A stretch of DNA of 64,000 nt from Palsa-506 sp963755815 (GTDB taxonomy: Bacteria > Actinomycetota > Actinomycetes > Streptosporangiales > Streptosporangiaceae), in assembly GCA_963755815.1 (NCBI GenBank), contig CAVWLF010000026.1, forward strand, positions 186,001 through 250,000, read 5' to 3'. Shown here piece after piece: positions 17,597 through 26,758 of the stretch (positions within the stretch are counted from its first letter, which is position 1; every line of letters begins with the position of its first letter). The notes under the pieces are model-generated. The model was not told the DNA's origin, ran no database searches, and saw only the letters and a program-made list of their open reading frames with translations. A program made the translations under genes and the position numbers.

Positions 17597-17684
17597 GGTG
17601 GTCACCTGTTCCTGGGCCGGCCAATTCTCATCCGGGAAGTCGTCGCTGGCTGTCCAGCACGCGTCTTGGCTCGGCACGGTTTGC

Positions 17685-18344
17685 ATGCCGGACATTACTA
17701 TTCGTGGCGTGCGCAGGATCATCCGCCCGGCGGTGCTGAGCGACACCGGCCCGGCGGCGGCGTTGCTCGGCCGTGCCTTTGCCGATGATCCGCTCATGGC
17801 GTGGGTCATCCCGGATGAACGGATACGCCGGCGGCGCCTGCCGGCCCTGTTCGCCGCCCAGCTCGGCAACGCCCGCCTGGGCGGTTTTTACGAAACTGAC
17901 GTGATGTGCGCCGGCGGTCCGATCCTCGGCTGTGCCCTATGGTCGCCACCGGGCGCCTCGCCGTCGGTCCTTCAGCAGCTGGTCGCCGTGGCCACTGTCC
18001 CGGTGATCCCGATGTCACGCCTGGTCATGGCCCTCAGCACGTTCCAGGAGATCAACCGGGCGCACCCTAAGAAGCCGCCGCACTGGTATCTGTCGTTGCT
18101 CGGCGTCGACCCGCCCGCGCAGCGGACGGGCGTCGCCCGGGGATTGCTGGCGCCCCGGCTGGCCCGCTGCGACGAGGCGCGGGTCCCATCGGCCCTGACC
18201 AGCGGGGAAGCCAACGTCGCCTACTACGAGGCATTCGGTTATATCGCCACCCGGAAGATCGAGGTCTCCGGTAACGGGCCGACGCACTGGCTGATGTGGC
18301 GCAACCCCGGCGGGGAAACGCGCGTTCGGCGTGGTACTGATTAG
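17685..18344 (+). CDS. GNAT family N-acetyltransferase
   Basis: The protein (about 219 residues) has a full GNAT fold: IIRPAVLSDTGPAAALLGRA at the start, LSLLGVDPPAQRTGVARGLL as the acetyl-CoA-binding motif (R/Q-x-x-G-x-A) and NVAYYEAFGY near the end. The substrate is unknown. Two starts are possible: ATG 17685, or GTG 17709 with a TACTAT box about seven bases upstream that would give a leaderless transcript. An even earlier ATG at 17595 is rejected because it would overlap the divergent methyltransferase start. It appears to be a single-gene unit. Confidence 0.82.
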   Translation: MPDITIRGVRRIIRPAVLSDTGPAAALLGRAFADDPLMAWVIPDERIRRRRLPALFAAQLGNARLGGFYETDVMCAGGPILGCALWSPPGASPSVLQQLVAVATVPVIPMSRLVMALSTFQEINRAHPKKPPHWYLSLLGVDPPAQRTGVARGLLAPRLARCDEARVPSALTSGEANVAYYEAFGYIATRKIEVSGNGPTHWLMWRNPGGETRVRRGTD

Positions 18345-18514
18345 CGAAGCGACCGGCTGCTTGTGCTGTGCCGTCAGCGCAGTGCAGGCACGACGCATAC
18401 ATTTCAGGGCTTTGCCGGATCAGTTATCAGGCCAGCGCTGCCTGATACAGCACTAGCATTCGTCCTGGTGAGCCGGGAAGCCTGGTCGGCAAGCGATCGG
18501 CTCTGGAGGTCACC

Positions 18515-19894
18515 ATGTACCGCGGCGTCATGTCCTCCGCGCTCGCCTCGCACTGGCGTCGCGAGGTGCTCCGTACCAGCCTGTGGGTTGTTCCCGCGAT
18601 CGAGGTCGTCGCCGCGGTGGTGCTCTTCGCGGTCACCCTGGTGCTCGACCGGGCCGCCTACCGGGGCGTGTTCACGGTCCCGCCGTGGGTGATCAGCGGG
18701 ACCTCTGATACCGCCCGGCAGATCCTGACCGCGATCGCCGCCGCCGTGATCACCGTCGTGGGCGTCGTTTTCTCGATCATCCTGGTCACCCTGACCTTGG
18801 CGTCCACTCAGTTCGGGCCGCGCATGCTGCGGAATTTCACCCGCGACCGGGGGACCCAGCTGACGCTCGGCACCTTCGTCGCGACCTTCGTTTATGCCGT
18901 GCTGGTGCTCGTGTCGATCGGCCCGGGATCGCACGGGGACTTCGTGCCGCACATCGGCGTCACCGTGACGCTGGGGCTGATGGTGGCCGACCTGGGCATC
19001 CTGATCTACTTCATCCATCACACCGCGATCTCGATCCAGCTGCCCCAGGTGATCGCTAGCATCGCCCGCGACCTGGCCGCCGCGATCGAGGAACAGGGCG
19101 GCGACACCGGACCCGGTCCGGCCAGCCGCCCGGACCGCGGCCCCTCGCCCGCGGAGCTGCTGTCCTTGATGGAGACCGCCGGCGGGGTAGTCCGCGCGCC
19201 GGCCAGCGGCTACCTGCAGTTCATCAGGCTCCGGATCCTGGTGCGGTTCGCCGCGAAAGCAGGCGCTGTGATCAGCCTCGAGCACCGGCCGGGCCACTTC
19301 ATCGTCCAGGGACAGCCGTTTGCCCGGGTATGGCCGCCCGAGGCGGCGCCGCGGGTGAGCGAGGCGCTCGGGCGGGCCCATGTCACCGGGCCGTACCGGA
19401 CCCTGAGCCAGGACTTGTCCTTCGGCGTCGACCAGCTCGTCGAGATCGCCATCCGCGCGCTCTCGGCCGCCGTAAACGACACTTTTACGGCTCTGACCTG
19501 CATCGACTGGCTCGGCGATAACCTCTGCAAGATCGCCAGCCGGTGGCACCCGGCCCGGGTCCACCGTGACGACCAGGGTTTCGTCCGGGTGGTCGCGGCC
19601 CAGCCCGGCTACGAGCGCCTGGTCCAGCGGGCGTTCGAGAAGATCCGGCAGTCGAGCCAGAGCATGCCCGCCGTGATGATCCGCCAGCTCGAGGCGCTGG
19701 CCAAGATCATGGCCGAGACCTCCGGGGCGGGACAGCGCCGGGTGCTGATCGACCAGGCCATGATGATCGAACGGGCCAGCGAGCGGTCGGTGCCCGAGGA
19801 GGCTGACCGCGCGGATGTCCGCCGCCGCTTTGAGGCCGTGCTCGCCATCGAGGCCGGGCTGGCCGACCGCGAGCGCACCGGACGGGCCAGCTAG
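18515..19894 (+). CDS. DUF2254 domain-containing membrane protein
   Basis: The 459-residue protein has four N-terminal membrane helices (roughly 25-48, 68-95, 112-135 and 145-168). A long cytosolic part follows, containing the family segments TLASTQFGPRMLRNFTRDRG and DQLVEIAIRALSAAVNDTFT. This matches the DUF2254 family of predicted inner-membrane proteins, whose role is not established. GGAGGT lies at ideal distance before the ATG. The gene stands alone between the GNAT and epimerase genes. The 170-base gap before it holds no gene. Confidence 0.9.
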   Translation: MYRGVMSSALASHWRREVLRTSLWVVPAIEVVAAVVLFAVTLVLDRAAYRGVFTVPPWVISGTSDTARQILTAIAAAVITVVGVVFSIILVTLTLASTQFGPRMLRNFTRDRGTQLTLGTFVATFVYAVLVLVSIGPGSHGDFVPHIGVTVTLGLMVADLGILIYFIHHTAISIQLPQVIASIARDLAAAIEEQGGDTGPGPASRPDRGPSPAELLSLMETAGGVVRAPASGYLQFIRLRILVRFAAKAGAVISLEHRPGHFIVQGQPFARVWPPEAAPRVSEALGRAHVTGPYRTLSQDLSFGVDQLVEIAIRALSAAVNDTFTALTCIDWLGDNLCKIASRWHPARVHRDDQGFVRVVAAQPGYERLVQRAFEKIRQSSQSMPAVMIRQLEALAKIMAETSGAGQRRVLIDQAMMIERASERSVPEEADRADVRRRFEAVLAIEAGLADRERTGRAS

Positions 19895-19998
19895 GCCACA
19901 CCCGTTCGCGGCAGGACGGCACCGATCGGGCGCCGGGGGCGCGGGTCGGCTACGCCGAGGATGAACAGGCGTGGCCGGGCGCCCGCCGCTGCGGCAGG

Positions 19999-20997
19999 AT
20001 GCCCGGCATGAGGCTTCTGGTACTGGGCGGCACACATCATGTCGGCCGGGCCGTCGTGGAGACGGCGCTGGCCCGCGGCGACGACGTCACCACGCTGACC
20101 CGCGGGGTCAGCGGCCCGTCCGCGTCCGGCGCGATCGCGCTGCACGCCGACCGGACGGACCCGGCCATGTTGCGCGCGGCGCTCGGCACGGCCGAGTGGG
20201 ACGCCGTGATCGACACCTGGAGCGGCGCGCCCGCCGTCGTGCGGGACTCGGCGGGGCTGCTGGCGGACCGGGCCGGCCACTACGGGTACGTGTCCAGCCG
20301 GTCGGTGTACAGCTGGCCGCCGCCGCCCGGGCAGGACGAGAGCGGGCCGGTCGTCGACGGCGACCCGGCCGATACCGGCCAGGAGGATTACGCGGCCGCG
20401 AAGCGCGGCGGGGAGCTTGCCGCGATTGAGGCGTTCGGCGACCGGGCGCTGCTGGCCCGGGCCGGGCTGATCATCGGTCCCTATGAGATCGTCGGCCGGA
20501 TGCCGTGGTGGCTGGGCCGGATCGACCGCGGCGGCGACGTGCTGGCGCCCGGCCCGCCGGACCGGCCGTTGCAGCTCATCGACTGCCGGGACCTGGCCGC
20601 CTGGATGCTCTCGGCCGCCGACCGCGGGATCGGCGGTGCTTTCAACACGGTCAGCAAGTCCGGCCACGCGACCATGGCCAGCCTGCTCGACGCGGCGATC
20701 AGCGCGACCGGATCGAACGCCCGGCTGGTCTGGGTTTCCCCCGAGGTGATCGAGTCGGCCGGGATCGAGGCCTGGACGGAACTGCCCATCTGGCTGCCGC
20801 CGACCGGGGAGGCGGCCGGCCTGCACGACGGGGACGTCTCGGCCGCGTACGCGGCGGGCCTGACCTGCCGGCCGATCGAGGAGACCATCGCCGATACCTG
20901 GCAGTGGCTGCAGGCGGAGGGATACCCGGAGGCCCGGCCGGGAACGGGCCTGGATCCGGACTCCGAGCGCCGGGTGCTCGACAGCCTGCCCGGCTGA
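19999..20997 (+). CDS. NAD(P)-dependent epimerase/dehydratase-type (extended SDR) protein
   Basis: The 332-residue protein starts with a Rossmann motif, LLVLGGTHHVGRAVVETAL. It continues with HYGYVSSRSVYSWPP and DYAAAKRGGELAA, which supplies the Y-x-x-x-K catalytic pair of extended SDRs, then LLARAGLIIGPYE. It resembles the NAD-dependent epimerase group found near nucleotide-sugar and secondary-metabolite genes, but the neighbours here give no pathway. ATG 20008 (residue 4) is an alternative start with a better spaced AGG box. The gene ends facing the PEBP gene, with a small hairpin between them. Confidence 0.85.
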   Translation: MPGMRLLVLGGTHHVGRAVVETALARGDDVTTLTRGVSGPSASGAIALHADRTDPAMLRAALGTAEWDAVIDTWSGAPAVVRDSAGLLADRAGHYGYVSSRSVYSWPPPPGQDESGPVVDGDPADTGQEDYAAAKRGGELAAIEAFGDRALLARAGLIIGPYEIVGRMPWWLGRIDRGGDVLAPGPPDRPLQLIDCRDLAAWMLSAADRGIGGAFNTVSKSGHATMASLLDAAISATGSNARLVWVSPEVIESAGIEAWTELPIWLPPTGEAAGLHDGDVSAAYAAGLTCRPIEETIADTWQWLQAEGYPEARPGTGLDPDSERRVLDSLPG

Positions 20998-21042
20998 CCA
21001 GCTACGACGTCCGGCCGCCGACGCCGGGGATCAGCGGCCGGC

Positions 21043-21062
21043 CCGGGCCAGGCCAGGCCCGG
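21043..21062. terminator. Hairpin between convergent epimerase and PEBP genes
   Basis: CCGGGCC (21043-21049) pairs with GGCCCGG (21056-21062) around a 6-nt loop. It lies between the two convergent stop codons and could serve both genes. Confidence 0.45.
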
Positions 21063-21076
21063 CCCGCCCCGCAGCC

Positions 21077-21610
21077 TCAGTGCCCGTAGACCGGGATGAT
21101 GGTGGCCCGGGCGAGGGTGTGGAAGCCGAGGTTGAAGCCGGCCACCGCCGGGGACACGTCCGAGTCGATCCCCAGCGATTCGGTGTCCATCGCATGCACG
21201 GTGAACACGTACCGGTGCGCGTCGCCGGGCGGCGGCGCGGCGCCGCCGAAGTCCTTGGTCCCATAGTCATTGCGCACCGAGAAGGCGCCGGCCGGCAGGC
21301 CAGCGCCGCCGGCGGCGCCCGCGCCGGCCGGAAGCTCGGTCACGGACGCGGGGATGTCGAAGACCAGCCAGTGCCAGAATCCCGATCCGGTCGGGGCATC
21401 GGGATCGAAGCACGTCACCGCGAATCCCTTCGTCTCGGCCGGGAACCCGTGCCAGCTCAGCTGGGGCGAGATGTTCTCGCCGGACATTCCGAACCCGTCG
21501 TAGACCTGCGCGTCGCTCATCTGCTGGTCGGCGGCCACGTCCTGGCTCTGCACCGTGAAAGACGGCACCTGCGGCAGGGAGTCGTGGGGCAGCGGTGCCC
21601 GGTTAGCCAT
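21077..21610 (-). CDS. YbhB/YbcL family Raf kinase inhibitor-like (PEBP) protein
   Basis: The 177-residue protein has the PEBP signature: GENISPQLSWHGFPAETKGF, then CFDPDAPTGSGFWHWLVFDI with the D-P-D-A-P and WHW ligand-site residues, and RYVFTVHAMD. Bacterial members are cytosolic and bind small phosphorylated or anionic ligands; their role is poorly known. GAGGAGG lies just before ATG 21610, which therefore replaces an earlier in-frame start at 21637. The gene is monocistronic. Confidence 0.92.
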   Translation of the reverse strand: MANRAPLPHDSLPQVPSFTVQSQDVAADQQMSDAQVYDGFGMSGENISPQLSWHGFPAETKGFAVTCFDPDAPTGSGFWHWLVFDIPASVTELPAGAGAAGGAGLPAGAFSVRNDYGTKDFGGAAPPPGDAHRYVFTVHAMDTESLGIDSDVSPAVAGFNLGFHTLARATIIPVYGH

Positions 21611-21848
21611 GAAATTTCCTCCTCGTTTACGCGGCAAGATTTACGCGGCAAGCGTGGCCCAGGCCAACGCTACTGCCAGCCGGCTGACGGCGGCACTGGC
21701 AGGCCCTGCCCCGTTATGCCTCGTAAAGATGATCGCAGTAACGCACGCCGGCCTTCCGGCCAGGGCACAATGGCTAGGCGGAAAGCGCGCCCGGCGGCGA
21801 TGAGCCGGACGCCAGCCACTCGGACGGTCAGAAGGGTCGAGCGCGAGC

Positions 21849-23114
21849 GTGAGGTTGCCACCCGGATCGGCGGTATGGACCCGGCGGGCCATTCTCGCCG
21901 CCGTCCTGGCCGGGGCGGCCATCATTCCCGGTCACGCGATCGGCTCGGTGTCTTCCGGCTGCAGCGGCGGGCGGTGCGGGACGGTGGGCAAGATCCTCTG
22001 GACCCGGCTGCTGCCGGGAGCATGGACGGCCAGCAGTACCAGCGGCACCGCGACGGCCCAGGGGCAGGCCTATGCGGCGGCGGGCGGTCAGGTGGCGGCG
22101 GTCGGGTTCGGCCTGACGGTGGTCGGCTACGCCGCCCGTACCGGGAACTGGCAGTGGACCACGGCGCTGAGCGGGTTCCCGGCCACCGCGGCGATCGAGT
22201 CGGTGCGCGCCTGGCCGGGCGTGGTGACCGTCGGGGTGAGCGTCCCGCGGCCGCGCCACGGCCTGCCCGCGCGGACGGAGGTCGTGCTGGCCGACCGGAC
22301 CGGCGGCAAGATCCGGGCTTACCCGGCGGCTGCGTTCGGCGGCGCCGTCGCGGCCACCTCGGCGGCCACCGTGATCGTCGGCCCGAGGTCAGTGACCAGC
22401 TATGACAACCGCACCGGCCAGGTCAGGTGGCGGCGGCGGACCGGCCGGGTACCGCAGGCCTGGCGGGTCGACGGCAGGAATCTGTACGTGACCGTCGCGG
22501 CCGGCGGCTACCTGGGCACCGCGCCGGTCACCGCACTACGGCAGATCAGCCTGCAGACCGGCGAGCAGCGGCTGATCCGGCCGCCCGGCCACTCGTTCGC
22601 CGGCGCGCTGAGCGGCGCGTTCGATGGCGTGGTGCTCTTTTCCGGGCCGGGCGGAGTCACCGCGTACAGCGGCGCGACCGGACGGCGGCTCTGGGCCCGG
22701 AAAGGGGCCATCCCGGAGAGCGTCGATGAGGTGCAAGGGCTGCTTTACCTCACCAAGGGCAGCAAGCTGCTCGGCGTGGAACCGGCCACCGGGGCTAGGT
22801 CGGGCAAGGCCGTCCCCGGGTCGTCCGGCCTGTACGGCGTGCGTGGCGGCATCGCGCTCGGCATGGACTCCGGGCCGGATGGCGCGGCGTGGGGATATGA
22901 CATCGCGCGGCAGCGGGTGGTCTGGACCACGCCGCAACTGCCGTGGCCGCACTACTTCGTCGACCTGTCCGGCATCGGCGGCAGCGCGGACCCGGCCAGC
23001 AGCACTGTGCTGATCACTACCTGCGCGCAGCTGGGCACCAGCCCGGCCGGATCCGGTACCGGGCAGGCCGGCCAGGCGTGCCTGCGGCCCGACCTGGTGG
23101 CCATTCACCGCTGA
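21849..23114 (+). CDS. Secreted PQQ-like beta-propeller repeat protein
   Basis: The 421-residue protein has an N-terminal signal segment (RRAILAAVLAGAAIIPGHA) followed by repeated blade-like units, for example AYAAAGGQVAAVGFGLTVVG, VTSYDNRTGQVRWRRRTG and GVTAYSGATGRRLWARKG. The recurring Y-x-x-x-T/A-G-x-x-x-W pattern is that of PQQ_2/outer-membrane-assembly-like propellers, without evidence for bound quinone. It probably sits outside the membrane as a scaffold or binding protein. The GTG start gives the signal peptide directly; no strong ribosome-binding site is visible. A long reverse-complement-free companion frame across 21080-22405 is only a shadow. Confidence 0.8.
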   Translation: MRLPPGSAVWTRRAILAAVLAGAAIIPGHAIGSVSSGCSGGRCGTVGKILWTRLLPGAWTASSTSGTATAQGQAYAAAGGQVAAVGFGLTVVGYAARTGNWQWTTALSGFPATAAIESVRAWPGVVTVGVSVPRPRHGLPARTEVVLADRTGGKIRAYPAAAFGGAVAATSAATVIVGPRSVTSYDNRTGQVRWRRRTGRVPQAWRVDGRNLYVTVAAGGYLGTAPVTALRQISLQTGEQRLIRPPGHSFAGALSGAFDGVVLFSGPGGVTAYSGATGRRLWARKGAIPESVDEVQGLLYLTKGSKLLGVEPATGARSGKAVPGSSGLYGVRGGIALGMDSGPDGAAWGYDIARQRVVWTTPQLPWPHYFVDLSGIGGSADPASSTVLITTCAQLGTSPAGSGTGQAGQACLRPDLVAIHR

Positions 23115-23189
23115 CCGTCCCGGGACCCGGGGCGGCCAGCCCGGACGACGATGACGAACCGGCCGGCCCTGCGGGCGGCGCGGGCGGGC

Positions 23190-23615
23190 TTACTTGCCCA
23201 TGAACTCGGCCGGCCAGCGGAGCGGGCGGCAGCCGCCGGCGTTCGCGGCGGCCTTCGTCCTGGCTCTGGTGTGCAGCTGCGAGGTGCCGGCCGCGCGCGA
23301 CGACGAGATGCAGCGGACTGCCCCCGAGCTGCCCGCGCCGATCAGCATGGTGCACACCATGGCCGCCAGGGCCATCGGGAAGAACACCGCCGTCCGGAAC
23401 CGGGCCCGCGGACTCGCGATTAGCCGGCGGCCGGCCGCGGCCAGCATGGCCCATAGGCCGACCGCGCTGGCCATCAGCTGCTCGATGACCGGCATTTCCT
23501 CATCGTGGTTGAGCCGGGTGAAGATCGTGAAAAGTGACGCCAGCCGCGGGTCTGATGCCCGCAGCGAAGTTTCGATCTCGTCAAGGCTCCTGCGCTGGCC
23601 GACGGGCAGGCCCAT
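23190..23615 (-). CDS. DUF3040 domain-containing membrane protein
   Basis: The 141-residue protein begins with RRSLDEIETSLRASDPRLAS, the N-terminal motif of the actinobacterial DUF3040 family (short helix, then acidic D-P). Two hydrophobic segments follow (around 45-62 and 77-100), and the tail is basic and Ala/Arg-rich. Function is unknown. GGAGG lies five bases before ATG 23615; a GTG six bases upstream is inside that ribosome-binding site and is rejected. It is convergent with the propeller gene and is a single-gene unit. Confidence 0.78.
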   Translation of the reverse strand: MGLPVGQRRSLDEIETSLRASDPRLASLFTIFTRLNHDEEMPVIEQLMASAVGLWAMLAAAGRRLIASPRARFRTAVFFPMALAAMVCTMLIGAGSSGAVRCISSSRAAGTSQLHTRARTKAAANAGGCRPLRWPAEFMGK

Positions 23616-23842
23616 CGCCACCTCCGATCAGACTCCGCATCCCCTGCCAAGGTAACAGTAGCCATCCGATGACATGGCGCGCACGGTGCCATTGGCCAGG
23701 CATTATGCCCGCTGGTGACGGTTCGGGCGGCGCTGCAGTCCCTGCTGTCGCGTGCTGCACTGCAGCCCCGCGCATGTGATCATGAAGTCAGCTCTGCTGC
23801 CGGTAAGAACTCTGCTCTGCTGCTTGCCAGGAGGCCATCGTC

Positions 23843-24604
23843 ATGAACGCACGCCGTGCCCTCGTCACCGGCGGATCGCGCGGGATCGGAGCGTCGATCG
23901 CCCGCGCGCTGGCCAGCTCCGGTCACCGCGTGGCCGTGCACTGCCGGGCGGACACCACCGCCGCCGACGCGGTCGCTGCGGCACTGCCGGGCTCCGGGCA
24001 TGCGGTCGTCACCGGCGACGTAGCCGATCCCGGGCAGGCCCGGGCCCTGGTGGCCGCCGCCGTTTCCGCGCTGGGCGGTATCGACGTGCTGGTCAACAAC
24101 GCCGGCGTCTATGTCCATCAGCCGATCGCCGCCACCTCGTACGCCGACTGGCAGGCTTCCTGGCGGCGGACCGTCGACACCAACCTCCTCGGCCCGGCCA
24201 ACCTGGCCTGGTGCGTGACCGACCATCTGCTGAACCGGCCGGAAGGGCCGGACGGCGCGCGGATCATCAGCGTCGGCTCTCGCGGCGCCTACCGCGGCGA
24301 GCCCACCGCGCCCGCTTATGCCGCCGCCAAGGCGGCGCTGCACGCGATGACGCAGTCGCTGGCGGTGGCGCTCGCTCCGCGCGGCATTGCGGTCGCGGCC
24401 GTCGCGCCGGGCTTCGTCAGTACCGAGATGGCCGAGTCGGTCCTGTCCGGCCCGGCCGGAGACGGGATCAGGGCGCAGAGCCCGTTCGGCCGGGTCGCCG
24501 AGCCGGCCGAAGTGGCCGCCGCGGTCGCGTGGCTCGCCTCGCCGCTGGCGCTATGGGCCAGCGGGGCCGTCATCGACCTCAACGGCGCGTCTTACCTGCG
24601 CTGA
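23843..24604 (+). CDS. SDR family NAD(P)-dependent oxidoreductase
   Basis: The 253-residue protein is a classical short-chain dehydrogenase: cofactor motif TGGSRGIG at 9-16, NNAG near 90, catalytic Ser in IISVGSRG, and Y-A-A-A-K. It continues to PGFVSTEM and ends with the usual WASGAVIDLNGASYLR. It is close to 3-oxoacyl-ACP reductase-type members, but no fatty-acid genes are adjacent, so the substrate is open. AGGAGG sits at good distance before the ATG. The oxidoreductase gene at 24726 follows in the same direction. Confidence 0.93.
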   Translation: MNARRALVTGGSRGIGASIARALASSGHRVAVHCRADTTAADAVAAALPGSGHAVVTGDVADPGQARALVAAAVSALGGIDVLVNNAGVYVHQPIAATSYADWQASWRRTVDTNLLGPANLAWCVTDHLLNRPEGPDGARIISVGSRGAYRGEPTAPAYAAAKAALHAMTQSLAVALAPRGIAVAAVAPGFVSTEMAESVLSGPAGDGIRAQSPFGRVAEPAEVAAAVAWLASPLALWASGAVIDLNGASYLR

Positions 24605-24725
24605 CCGCCGCCTGCTGTCGCGGGGTATGAGCGGCCCCGGGCGCGGACTCCCGCGGGCCGGCCTGCTTTCTGCGCCGGCCTGCGTCCGGGGAATGAGCGG
24701 CGCTGGCGCGGGTGTTCGCGCTGGC

Positions 24726-25673
24726 ATGCCATCTGTCGTGCTCGCTACCGCCTACGGCGGCCCGGAAGTTCTGTCCATTGCCGACGAGCCGGTTCCGCCG
24801 CCCGGGCCCGGCGAGGCCCGCATTGAGGTCCGGGCCGCAGGCGTGAACCCGATCGACTGGAAGGCCTACAGCGGGATGTTCGGCACCGATCCGGCCCGGC
24901 TGCCGATCCGGCTCGGCTCGGAGGCGGCCGGCGTGGTGACCGCAACCGGGCCGGACGCGATCGGGCCGGCCGGGCCGATCTCCGTCGGAGACGAGGTCAT
25001 CGCGTACCGGGCGTCCGGCGCATACGCCGCCGAGCTGGTCGCGCCCGGGCAGGCCCTGGTGCCCAGGCCGCCCGCGCTGGACTGGGCGCAGGCCGCCGGG
25101 CTGATGCTGACCGGCGTGACCGCCTGGCATCTGCTCGCCGCGACCGGCGTGCACGAAGGCGACACGGTGCTGATCCACGGTGCCTCCGGGGGAGTCGGCG
25201 TGATGGCGGTGCAACTGGCCACGGCCCGCGGCGCGCGAGTCGTGGCCACCGCCAGCCCGCAGCGGCACGGCTTCCTGAGCGGGCTCGGGGCGGTGCCGGT
25301 GGCCTACGGCGACGGCCTGGCCGAGCGGGCCACCGCCGCGGCTCCGGACGGCTTCGATGTCGCGCTTGACCTCATCGGCACCGATGAGGCCGTTGACGTC
25401 TCGCTCGCGCTCGTGCCCGACCGGGACCGGATCGCCACCATTGCCGCCTTCGCGCGCGCGCCGAAGGCCGGCATCAAGACCCTCGGCGGCGCGCCGGGCG
25501 CGGACCCGGGCACCGAGATCCGCGACGCCGCGCGGCTGGAGCTGGCCCGGCTGGCCCAGGACAAGAAGCTGCAGGTCTTCGTGAGCCAGGTCTTCCCGCT
25601 CGCCGAGGTCGCCGACGCGCACCGCGCGATCATGACCAGTCACGCGACCGGCAAGATCGTGCTCATCCCGTAG
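24726..25673 (+). CDS. Zinc-independent medium-chain NADP-dependent oxidoreductase (quinone oxidoreductase type)
   Basis: The 315-residue protein has the QOR pattern: AYGGPEVLSIADEPVPPPGP, AGVNPIDWKAYSGMF, then the Rossmann motif HGASGGVGVMAVQLA and the end ADAHRAIMTSHATGKIVLIP. Zinc-binding residues are missing, so it belongs to the quinone oxidoreductase/enoyl-reductase-like group that reduces C=C or quinone substrates with NADPH. Starts at 24693 and 24627 are also in frame. ATG 24726 is preferred because family members begin a few residues before the AYGGPEVL motif, though its ribosome-binding site is weak. It lies 121 bases after the SDR gene and may be co-transcribed. Confidence 0.9.
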   Translation: MPSVVLATAYGGPEVLSIADEPVPPPGPGEARIEVRAAGVNPIDWKAYSGMFGTDPARLPIRLGSEAAGVVTATGPDAIGPAGPISVGDEVIAYRASGAYAAELVAPGQALVPRPPALDWAQAAGLMLTGVTAWHLLAATGVHEGDTVLIHGASGGVGVMAVQLATARGARVVATASPQRHGFLSGLGAVPVAYGDGLAERATAAAPDGFDVALDLIGTDEAVDVSLALVPDRDRIATIAAFARAPKAGIKTLGGAPGADPGTEIRDAARLELARLAQDKKLQVFVSQVFPLAEVADAHRAIMTSHATGKIVLIP

Positions 25674-25701
25674 CCTCGCCGGCGGCGCGCCGCGGGGGCC
25701 T

Positions 25702-26682
25702 TTACCAGCGGTCGTGGACCTGGGCCCGGAAGCGCCGGTCGTAAAGCTGCTCGATGGCGCCGAGTTCGGCGTCGGTGAACGGCGGCAGTTCCGCGGCGGC
25801 CGCGTTCTGCCGGGCCTGCTCCGGGTTCCGCGCGCCGGGGATCACGGTGCTGACGCCGGGCTGCTGGATGACCCAGCGCAGGGCGGCTTGCGCGGTGGCC
25901 CCGGCGGGCGCCAGCGCGGCGAACTCGCGGGCCGCGTCCACTCCGGCGTCGAAGTCGACTCCGGAGAAGGTCTCCCCGACGTCGAACTCCTCGCCGTGGC
26001 GGTTGTAGGAGCGGTGGTCGCTGGCGTCGAAGGTGGTGTCGTGCGAATAGCGGCCGGACAGCAGCCCGGAGGCGAGCGGGACACGGGCGATGATCCCCAC
26101 CCCGGCGGCGCGCGCGGCCGGCAGCACCTCGTCCAGCGGCTTGCGCCGGAATGCGTTCAGGATGATCTGCACGCTGGCCACGCCCGGCCGGGCGATCGCG
26201 GTCAGCGCTTCGTCGCAGGTCTCGACGCTGACGCCGTACGCGGCGATGCGCTGCTCCTCGACCAGCGTGTCGAGTGAGTCGTAGACGCTGTCGAGCGAGA
26301 AGACCGCCGTCGGCGGGCAGTGCAGCTGGACTAGGTCGAGGCGGTCCACGCCCAGGTTGGCCCGGGACCGGTCGGTCCAGTCGCGGAAGTTGGCCAGGGT
26401 ATACAGCGCCGGATCCAGCGGCACGCGCTGGCCCATCTTGGTCGCCACCATGAGATCCAGCCCCGGATTGCCGGTCAGGAACCGGCCGATGACGCTCTCG
26501 CTGCGGCCGTCACCGTAGACGTCGGCGGTGTCCAGGAAAGTGACCCCGGCGTTCGCGGCCGCGTCGAGCACGGCGAGCGCGTCGGCCTCGTCAATGTCGC
26601 CCCAGTCCGACCCCAGCTGCCAGGTACCCAGGCCGATGACGGAGACTGCCCGGCCGGTCCGGCCCAGAATGCGTTCTTCCAC
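25702..26682 (-). CDS. Aldo/keto reductase
   Basis: The 326-residue TIM-barrel protein has the AKR signature: VIGLGTWQLGSDWGDIDEAD, the catalytic Asp and Tyr in FLDTADVYGDGRSE, Lys in MVATKMG and His in LVQLHCPP. The C-terminal cofactor site is in VIPGARNPEQARQNAAA. It reduces an aldehyde or ketone with NADPH. It is divergent from the M20 peptidase gene, with a perfect 11-bp inverted repeat in the shared upstream region. It is convergent with the oxidoreductase gene; the 28-base gap between those stops holds a GC palindrome that may act as a terminator. Confidence 0.93.
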   Translation of the reverse strand: MEERILGRTGRAVSVIGLGTWQLGSDWGDIDEADALAVLDAAANAGVTFLDTADVYGDGRSESVIGRFLTGNPGLDLMVATKMGQRVPLDPALYTLANFRDWTDRSRANLGVDRLDLVQLHCPPTAVFSLDSVYDSLDTLVEEQRIAAYGVSVETCDEALTAIARPGVASVQIILNAFRRKPLDEVLPAARAAGVGIIARVPLASGLLSGRYSHDTTFDASDHRSYNRHGEEFDVGETFSGVDFDAGVDAAREFAALAPAGATAQAALRWVIQQPGVSTVIPGARNPEQARQNAAAAELPPFTDAELGAIEQLYDRRFRAQVHDRW

Positions 26683-26692
26683 GAGAAATGAT

Positions 26693-26720
26693 CTTAGTGC
26701 CTGCCGGGACAGGCACTAAG
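26693..26720. promoter_or_regulatory. Perfect inverted repeat in divergent promoter region
   Basis: CTTAGTGCCTG (26693-26703) and CAGGCACTAAG (26710-26720) are perfect complements around 6 bases. The site lies 11 bases upstream of the aldo/keto reductase start and 38 bases upstream of the M20 gene, as expected for an operator shared by both. No regulator gene is adjacent. A further TAAGGCA repeat follows at 26716-26732. Confidence 0.55.
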
Positions 26721-26758
26721 GCATTAAGGCAAGGACCGGGTATGGGACGATCGTCCGC

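Noticed and set aside
17595..17684. Upstream start for the GNAT gene at 17595
   Set aside because: It would overlap the start of the divergent methyltransferase gene and adds residues unlike the family N-terminus.
21080..22405. 441-codon plus-strand frame across the PEBP and propeller genes
   Set aside because: It crosses a convergent/divergent boundary and reads Arg/Gly-rich nonsense; the real genes have ribosome-binding sites and motifs.
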